DNA of 64,000 nt from Doryteuthis pealeii (lineage: Eukaryota; Mollusca; Cephalopoda; Myopsida; Loliginidae): assembly GCA_023376005.1 (NCBI GenBank), contig CM042141.1, positions 91,448,107-91,512,106 of the forward strand. Direction: 5' to 3'. The notes beneath the pieces were generated by a model. It had not been told where the DNA came from, did not search any database, and worked only from the letters and a program-made list of their open reading frames with translations. Each line of letters opens with the position of its first letter. The stretch's first letter is position 1. The position numbers were made by a program, and so were the translations under genes. Shown in pieces: positions 56,757 to 64,000 of the stretch.

Positions 56757-57215
56757 AAAATTAATTTTTTGGATTTGTTTTTGTTAAATTTTACATTTAA
56801 ATTTTTTTTTTAAACACTCTTATTTAACAACTTTTTAGAAGATTTCACAATGAAATAAAGAATTTTGTAATAATATATGAGGTGTAGGTGTCAGGACTTA
56901 AGTGAAGTAGAACCTACACTTGATTAATGAGCCTTTTGACAGTCCTACAAGACAAAGAGGACAAAACCCACATAAAAACAACACACATTTTCATCTAGCA
57001 GACAGCAGTCAGTTAACCAATGTGTTCAGGCTAGTCAGTCCCTGCTGAGACAATTCTCTGCCCCAAGTCTGTTAACTCTGAGCTGTTGCTGACAATAAAA
57101 ATATATTCACTATAATTTGTCAATACTACAATTTTAAAATATTAAAAACTATATTAACTTAAATAAAGCAAATAAATGAAAACTGTTCAAAGTGATTTTT
57201 TTTATGCTATGTCCG
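56757..57215 (+). repeat. Dispersed repeat F, copy 1
   Basis: Matches 62385-62820: shared blocks TTTCACAATGAAATAA, CTACACTTGATTAATGAGCC and TTGACAGTCCTACAAGAC. About 440 bp, non-coding and unclassified. Confidence 0.8.
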
Positions 57216-57319
57216 TGAGGCAAAGACTAGTAGTTTTAATAAATTTAATTTTATTTACCAAACTGAAGTATAAATAACCTTTTATATATTAGCATCTAAT
57301 ATTAGAGTACTAGTGGTAC

Positions 57320-57785
57320 CTGTGGATATACCACAGTATGATAATTTAATTATTACATTTGATATGTTTACTTAAGAGCTAATGCAAAATTGTTAAATAT
57401 ATAAAAAGTATGATAATCTTGATTTAACCCTCTCACTCCTTTCTTTCTATCTTTCCTTCTTTTCATCTTTTCATTATGTTTGATTGAAACAGATTAGCGT
57501 TATCACTTCCGTGCGCTCACATCCTCTCTGTTTGTTTCTTTCTTATATTTTTTCTGTGTATCATGTCCTTTTCCTTCCCTTTTATAATAAAAATGGAATG
57601 GTCCATTATTTAGCTGAGATAATGACACCCATAAGAATTCAGCTGATAAGCAACACCAGACGATCAGGATTTACATTTTAACATTTCATCTTGGATGTTT
57701 TGGACGGTCTCATTTTTAACCAGAGGGTGTTGCAAGATGATAACAGACGTACAATTAAGGAACACCTGTATTAATATATAGGTGG
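57320..57785 (-). repeat. Dispersed repeat D, copy 4
   Basis: Reverse complement of copy 1, including GATATACCACAGTATGAT at its far end, also seen near 35455. Confidence 0.75.
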
Positions 57786-57929
57786 GCTTCTCTTGTGGAA
57801 TATTTTTTTTTTTCAATGAACTATAGGTCTTTTTTTTTTTTTATTTATTTTTTAGATTTTTTATATAAAAGAATTGGTTGGAGTTTACTTAAATTTTGTC
57901 TTTCTGAAAAAGAAAAGAAGTAGACAATG

Positions 57930-58075
57930 GTTTATTTTCACACATTACACAATATAAACAATGTCACATAAAACAAAACAAAAATCATAATGTTGGTTGT
58001 TGTAGTAATGCGTGGAAGATGATCACTAATTAGGACTAAGCCTATTCTAGTAGTAACCACCTCAGTTGTTGTTTT
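57930..58075 (+). repeat. Paralogous copy without the LTR element (empty site)
   Basis: Shows the left flank of the LTR element running straight into its right flank through a single TAG-containing site, which confirms both element ends and the duplication. It lies in GBE1 intron 3. Confidence 0.8.
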
Positions 58076-58582
58076 TTTTTTGTTTGTTTTTACATAGTCT
58101 TTCAATTTTTTAATTTCAGGTTTATGATTTTTCTGTGCCTTTTGGTTGCTATGATTTAAAGATTCTACTCTCAAGGTAGTTGACTGCACAAATCCATTGT
58201 GTTAACCAGTAATTTCCCAGCACAATCATTACTCACCTTTGTGTGGTGCACTGTTGCATGTAGAAATACAATATCTAATCATAACAATTGAATGTTATGT
58301 GTATTACTGGGATAGACACATCTCTATGAGTTGTTTTAAAGGATAAAAACAAACAAAAAACGTTTGCTTGTAGTGAAAGGCCTTGAAGATAACATTTAAT
58401 TACAAGGTTAGAAGACTTGAAAGGTTCAATAAAGGTTCAATCTAGAGATCTGGTTTAGAATACATTCCAAATTGTGAGTTAGACGTTTATTCAGATGAAT
58501 AGAGGCAAAAACAAAATAATTAAGTACATGAAATGTCTGGGAATTTTCACTTCTCCCACTTGACACAGTCAGATAGATAGAG

Positions 58583-58793
58583 AACCATATGACCTTTAGG
58601 CACCCCTTTTGCCTTGCTGATTTATAAGTACATTTTTTCATTTACACTGTCAACATTCGGTTGTTTGTTAACAGATGAATTTAAAAAAATTATAAAACTA
58701 ACCCCTAACAAACAACTGGATGTTGACGATGTAAATGAAAAAATGTACTTATAAATCAGCAAAGCAAAAGGGGTGCCTAAAGGTCATATGGTT
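58583..58793. mobile_element. Palindromic MITE (ACCTTTAGGCACCCC family), copy 3
   Basis: 211 bp from AACCATATGACCTTTAGG to CCTAAAGGTCATATGGTT, arms about 95 bp. In GBE1 intron 3. Confidence 0.8.
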
Positions 58794-59709
58794 ATCTATA
58801 TATCTATATTGTAAGGCTCTTGTGGTGATTCAGCCGCGAGTGTAATACAGACAGGAGTTAAAAACAGAAAATACATGAGCTCGACATGGAATTTCAAATA
58901 ACTTGTATTAATATATACACTAACAAGAAATTACGCTTGAAATACTTGCAAATGAAGGTTTTATCGGCAGGAATCATAATTATATAATAATACAATCCAC
59001 TTAACTGAAGTCCTTGAGGTTGGTGAGTTATCGGAGTACCAACTACGGCTCTCTGTTTCTCTCTGTTGAATATAAGGGACAACTATTTTTTCTCGCCCAG
59101 CTTCTGTAGATGCTGGTGACCAAAGAGAAAGAAATCCTATCTTCAATTTTGCTGCTTAAGTTTGTGGGCCTGTGATTGGTTGGTTCAAAGAGAGGCTTGT
59201 AGACCAAGGACAACAACCCATTTGCCTTAGATATATTTTTATACTCTTCTTGAATAATGGATTGAGCTCTCTCTGACAGCCTTTGAATGTGTACATATGT
59301 ATGTATTTATCAGTAAAAATTCTCTTCCACTAGTGGGTGTGCTGATAGTCTGGTGGTTAGAGATTCTGACTTATGTAAAATTGGTTGAGTTTTGATCCTG
59401 GCTGGGGGTAGCCTGCTAGATCTAGCTGAACTGAAGAGATGTGATACATCAAAACAGGACTCTATGTGGATGACATATATATGAGAGAAAATATTAATCT
59501 CCAGTCTTTCACTTTTTAATCAAATATATATATTGGCTGACTTTTAATCATAAACCAAAGTTTCTTTTGAAAAATATTGATCAAAAAGGCTCTAAAGTTA
59601 CTTACTTTAAAAAAAAAATTTTTTTTACAACATTTAGCATCATATAATAAAGTCTGATTCCCCTTATGCAAATAATTTACTCTATTTGCTGTACCAAAAA
59701 AAAAAAAAA

Positions 59710-59710
<1 letters not shown>

Positions 59711-59781
<71 letters not shown>
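59711..59781 (+). repeat. TG/TA compound microsatellite
   Basis: About 8 TG units followed by about 26 TA units. Confidence 0.95.
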
Positions 59782-59786
<5 letters not shown>

Positions 59787-59918
59787 CAGATTAGGAAAAA
59801 TCTGACAATGTGAGAAAAAGTTATGGAAAAGTAAATAACAAAAATAGACAATTAAATTCAATTAATATTTCCTCTGTTGGTTACAGAGGCTTCATTAGAA
59901 TGAATTTTATTATTTTAA

Positions 59919-60152
59919 CTCTTAACATCCTGTTGAGAATTTTCTAAGTCCAGAGCATTCATATAAGGATATATTAAAAAAAATGGCTAAAAATGACCTT
60001 TGCATCTAAAGTTACCTGTTATTTACCTTGAATCAAAGACTTCTAAATATGTTTAATATCACATTTAAACAAAGGCTATCATTTGGGTGTGGATTAGGAA
60101 ACCGAAGGAGACTTCCATCCGGGCGGAATGAGGTGGTATAGGACATTAAGAG
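59919..60152. mobile_element. MITE with CTCTTAAC-type inverted ends, independent copy
   Basis: 234 bp in GBE1 intron 3. The inverted ends extend to TTTTAACTCTTAA and its complement. About 80-85% like the copies at 1631 and 9175 by eye, in unrelated flanks, so this is a transposed copy rather than part of the duplication. Confidence 0.7.
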
Positions 60153-60343
60153 TTAAAACAGAATGGTATATAGATGATGAACATATATATTATTCTGTTT
60201 TAAAATAATAAAATTAATTCTGGTGAAACCACTGAGATCAACAGAGGTGAAATATTGATTGAATTTAATTGTTGTGTTTGTAATACACTTTTCCATAAAT
60301 ATGTATAGAAGGAAAAAAATAGAGGGGGGGGGGAAATTAATAT

Positions 60344-60766
60344 TTGTTTATTCTGCTTATGATCAGTCTTTCGATCTCCAGTCTGTTTAAGATTGGTTTG
60401 GTTTCAAGTAAATGTTCTTCGTTGAGGGGGGGGGGCAAAAAGAAGCGAGTCAAACGCCTTATTCGCAGGCTACAACACTGTCGTCTTCTACCAACACCCT
60501 TACTGCCATCACCCCACTTCTACTTATACTGCTGTTTCCCCCTTATCATCTGGGCACATCAATCGAACCTCGTGCCTGTGCACAATTCTCGTGCATTTGG
60601 ATGGACGCATGTAGGCCCCAATATCCAGGCACCTGAATTGCACCTTGCGTCCATCCAGCGCCTAAATCTCATTTCTTTGCATTCCGGAGGCAGGCAAGAC
60701 ACTCTCACTCTTTTTCCAAATGAGTACAGTGGTACTCGTTCTCCGTCACAATATGCTTACATGTAA
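60344..60766 (+). other. Unrecognised 140-codon open frame in GBE1 intron 3
   Basis: The longest open frame in the intron. 60440-60770 is GC-richer than its surroundings, so it may be a fragment of an inserted coding element. The translation has a basic stretch (KKKRVKRLIRRL) and no motif I recognise; an overlapping frame is about as good. Confidence 0.2.
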
Positions 60767-61140
60767 TAGCACAGAAAGAACAGTATGGGGGTCAATATGC
60801 TGCCTATTGATCTTTAGAAGAGGTCACTATCTAGTGCACAATGGTGCATGGATAGTCATTGTGTAAGTCATGTGACATATCATTTCTGCGGGTAAAATAA
60901 AAAAGAATAGTGCAATACTATTACCGTAATTAGTTGTGTATAATATGCATTCATGTATATTACATCTTCCTAACTTTTATATATGATTAACTGACTTGTT
61001 TGAACATATCCTCTATTTTGCAAATTTTCTGAAAATAATTTGCCAACTTTACAAGGATTAAAAAAAAAAAAAAAAAAATTATCTGCGTGTAAAAAGTTTA
61101 TCAAAAATTATTTTCTTTCTTTTTTTTTTTCATCTTACAG

Positions 61141-61260
61141 TTGCTCATTGAGACAAAAAGTGGAGAATTGGTTGATCGTCTTTCCCCTTGGGCCACATAT
61201 GTTGTCCGCACCAATGTTCCAGTGTTTGACCATTGTTTTTGGAATCCTCCAGAATCTGAG
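61141..61260 (+). CDS. GBE1: GBE1 exon 4 (end of CBM48 domain; gene continues past window)
   Basis: Fourth coding exon, exactly 40 codons, phase 0 at both ends, with CTTACAG before it and GTAGGC after it. The peptide has IETKSGELVDRLSPWATYVV and FWNPPESE. Animal GBE1 has a matching K-S-G-E, R-I/L-S-P-W-A-x-Y-V-V and W-x-P block that ends CBM48 and leads to the catalytic (beta/alpha)8 domain. I looked for the next expected block (an E-S-H-V-G-like motif) between 61261 and 64000 and did not see it, so the catalytic exons must lie downstream. Four exons give 510 nt = 170 codons, roughly a quarter of the usual length of about 700 residues. Confidence 0.95.
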
Positions 61261-61327
61261 GTAGGCATCCACTTATTTATTTATTTATTCCTTTTTCAAG
61301 TCTATTTTCTTCTGTCTATAATCTTTA

Positions 61328-62051
61328 CTAGCAAAACTATGTACCCTCTGGGTAAAAATATTTAAAGTTTTAGTGTAATATCCTATAGTAGAATAGGACA
61401 GTTTGGGTGCTAGCTCTTTTTCATCACTCAAGGCTTTCATTGCTAAATTTTCATAATTTAACTAAATTAGATAGAGAACAAAATTGCAGTTATTCATTTT
61501 TTGTATGTGAGAATATTTAAAATATTGATATTGGGTAAAGCAAAAAAAATTAAATTATTACATTAAACTTATTTGAAACAGAAGGGATATAATCAAAGAA
61601 TAAAAAAGCTTGGATGCTAGCTCTTCACATCACTGCTGGCTTTTATTGCTAAATTTTCCTAATTTAACTATATTAGGCAGTAAAGAATAAAATTAGTTAT
61701 TTCTTTTTGTTAATGGATTTCTTTTAAGATTTATTGACAGGATGTTTACCCATATTTATTAAAACTATACCAAGCAAATATTTATTAAAATCATATTAAT
61801 ATCAATATGCAAATTAGCCTTCCCATTCACACTGTAAATCACTATTTGGTTGTATATATAAATACAATTGCATAAGATTAGTATGTAAATAAGGCCAACA
61901 GTATTAATAATATAAAACATTTTTCTTAATAATTGAGATTTTAAATAAAAATAAAGTCATGAAGAATGTGATGTAAATAACTAATGGAATTGTGATATCG
62001 GTTATGACATGGTTTTGGTTAAAGGCACACATGATCTCCATTATAATAAGA
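61328..62051 (-). mobile_element. Helitron family B, Y subtype, 724 bp
   Basis: On the - strand A|TCTTATTATAATGGAG at 62051 and CTAG|T at 61331-61328. The terminal hairpin is eroded (TACCC/GGGTAC). About 70 bp downstream of GBE1 exon 4. Confidence 0.8.
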
Positions 62052-62384
62052 TAATATTTGTGTGTTCATGGGGACCAAATTATAATAATTTTTGTATGAT
62101 ATGTTGGGTTGTAATTCGGGTCATGTCACCTCAGGGTATAAACATAAACCAGGTTTTAAATTTAGGAGGAGCCATCAAGCGTGAGCTGATTGTATGATTG
62201 ATCAGTCCATGTATGGAAGACCAAAAGACAACAACGAAAGCAGAAACTGGTTTTCTTTGTGCTTACTAGCTATGTTGGTATGTAACATTTAAGAAGGTAA
62301 TTATTTCTTAACATGACTTTCACAACTATCAGTTATAAAACAAGTATGTGAAAATAAAATCTTATTATTATTTTACATACATTG

Positions 62385-62860
62385 ATTTGTTTTTGTTAAA
62401 TTTTACTTCTTTTTTAAATTTTTAAAATACTCCTATTATTTAATAACATTTCACAAGATTTCACAATGAAATAATAATAAAGAATTTTGTAACGATGAGT
62501 CAAGTGGAACCTACACTTGATTAATGAGCCTTTTGACAATCTTACAAGACAAAGAGGACAGAAACCCACATAAAAACAACACACATTTTCATCCAGCAGA
62601 CAGTAGTCGGTCAACCAAAGTGTTCAGATTAGCAAGGGTGACTGCTGAGACAATTTTCTGCCCCTTTCTCTCTACTCTAAATCTATGTTAACTCTAACCT
62701 GTTGCTGACAATAAAACAATATTCATTATAATTTGTCTACAATTTTAAAACATTAAAAACTATATTAATTTAAGTAAATTAATGAAAACTTCTATTCAAA
62801 GGGATTTTTTTTTCTTGTTGAATATTTTTTTTCATTAAGCTATAGAGTTTTAAAGGACCT
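62385..62860 (+). repeat. Dispersed repeat F, copy 2
   Basis: Second copy of 56757-57215, in intron 4. Confidence 0.8.
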
Positions 62861-63052
62861 ATATATGGTATTTAACTCTTTGCTTACATTAAGCCGCTAA
62901 CAGTGGCTCTCCCATCACTGTGATCCTATCATAAGCAAAGTACAAAAACTGATGGCTAGTTCATTATAATTGAGCAGAAGGACTATGATTACAATGATAA
63001 TATGACTTTATTTGAATAGAATGAGTTCTGAGGTGAATAGATAGTGAACTTT

Positions 63053-63464
63053 GGGTTAAATCCTACTTAATGGACATAAATTCCACCATTGTATGTCACC
63101 CCGCCGAAAGAAAAAAAACCCAAAATCGGGGAATTAACCGAATTTAATGAAATTTCCAGTGTTGATATATTAATGAATAAAAGATATAATGCACCAGTTA
63201 TTTTATTTAAAAACATATATTTTTTCAGGTCAATTAACTTTGAACCACGTATCTTTGAGAATCTGTATTACGCCTCAAAGATAAGTGGTTCAAAGTTAAC
63301 TGACCTGAAAAAATGTAAGAGTTTTCAAATAAAATAACTGATGCATTATCTTGTTTATTCATTAATATATCAACACTAAAAATTTCATTAAATTCCCTGA
63401 TTTTTGGTATTTTTCTTTTCTTTCGGCGGGGTGACATACAATGTCTGTTAAGTAGGATTTAACC
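63053..63464. mobile_element. Fold-back element of 412 bp
   Basis: The outer ends GGTTAAATCCTACTTAA and TTAAGTAGGATTTAACC are exact complements; arms of about 190 bp include GTCACCCCGCCGAAAG and its complement. Two short open frames inside it read across the arms and are not genes. Confidence 0.8.
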
Positions 63465-63574
63465 ATAGTTTCTATTGAAATGTTGTGTTCATCTATAAAA
63501 ACAGTTGTTAAACAAAAGAACTAACAAAAACCTTGTGTTTTTTTTTTTTCTACAGACCATTTGTTATTTCTCTG

Positions 63575-63780
63575 AATTTTTGAGATGAGGTTTGATAATT
63601 AGTAGTATTTGGATTAATCGAACTATTGTCCTCATCTTTATTGTTATCTGTACAACATTTTTGCCGTTGTGCCCTGCAGTCTTCAAGAAGGTTCCCGAGT
63701 TCAACAAGAAATACCTGAAGAAGGCCAGAGGGCACATCAGCTGAAACATTGTACAGATAACAATTAAGATGAGGACCGTT
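63575..63780. mobile_element. Penelope-like fold-back fragment
   Basis: A smaller copy of 26690-27096 with both arms (CGAACTATTGTCCTC and ACAATTAAGATGAGGAC) and a T-rich junction at 63779-63798. Confidence 0.45.
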
Positions 63781-64000
63781 TTTTTTTTTTTTTTTTTTAA
63801 TGAGTTTCAAGGGAAACAAAGTCCTCAAAGACTTTTCTGTAATCCTTGTTTTTGTTTTTGTTTGCCATAAGTAAGTTTAGTAGAAAATCAAAAAGGTTGT
63901 TGTTATTGGTTGAACTGAAGTGAACATGGCACTGAGTTGTGAAAAGAAGCAAATATCAAAAGTGCTGTACACACTTCTTGAAAGAATGTCCTTCTTCAAT

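Larger units (their letters stand above)
49117..61140 (+). other. GBE1 intron 3 (12,024 bp)
   Basis: GTAAAT donor and CTTACAG acceptor. Contains a GC-rich minisatellite (49996-50630), a duplicated segment (49767 and 55305), tandem Helitrons (53540-54541), a fold-back (55094-55276), a hammerhead ribozyme (56479-56524), a palindromic MITE (58583-58793) and a TIR MITE (59919-60152). About 51240-52300 is AT-rich with an AT microsatellite and an imperfect inverted repeat (51640-51900), and holds no gene I can see. Confidence 0.9.
61261..64000 (+). other. GBE1 intron 4 (partial)
   Basis: Begins with GTAGGC after exon 4. No acceptor with a matching exon was found before the window ends. It holds a Helitron on the - strand (61328-62051), a dispersed repeat (62385-62860), a 412-bp fold-back (63053-63464) and a Penelope-like fragment (about 63575-63780). 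Confidence 0.8.

Noticed and set aside
59516..59851. 111-codon - strand open frame
   Set aside because: Most of it is Tyr-Ile and Thr-His runs from the TG/TA microsatellite.

Overview
This is a eukaryotic, metazoan genomic window. It is AT-rich and packed with repeats, and it holds only one recognisable host gene. Very long introns, tRNA-derived SINEs in several families, Helitrons, Penelope-like fragments and long AT microsatellites fit a lophotrochozoan, most likely a mollusc. That placement is inference; nothing in the sequence fixes the species.

Host gene: the 5' part of a glycogen branching enzyme gene (GBE1) lies on the + strand. Four coding exons (30103-30206, 47682-47851, 49001-49116, 61141-61260) join in frame with GT-AG sites and give the first 170 codons, covering the N-terminal helix and the CBM48 carbohydrate-binding domain. 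The introns are about 17.5 kb, 1.1 kb and 12.0 kb. The catalytic barrel lies beyond the window.

Left half (1-30 kb) is intergenic. Positions 1-2803 and 6477-10335 are two copies of one segment that differ by later insertions, with an inverted fragment between them (5749-6010). A 4.46-kb LTR retrotransposon on the - strand (14428-18888) has 5-bp target duplications, 373/374-bp LTRs, gag, protease, reverse transcriptase, RNase H and integrase; it is recently dead (two in-frame TGA codons and two frame breaks). A paralogous empty site lies at 57930-58075. Two non-autonomous Helitron families are present (5' TC, 3' hairpin plus CTAG, insertion between A and T), including tandem arrays.

Right half (30-64 kb) is GBE1 and its introns, filled with Helitrons, fold-back elements, SINEs, a 17-unit GC-rich minisatellite (49996-50630) and large duplications. 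The most unusual items are two loci with complete type I hammerhead ribozyme architecture: 43558-43614, which is mirrored on the other strand by a perfect 70-bp-arm palindrome, and 56479-56524. Both are in sense orientation inside GBE1 introns.
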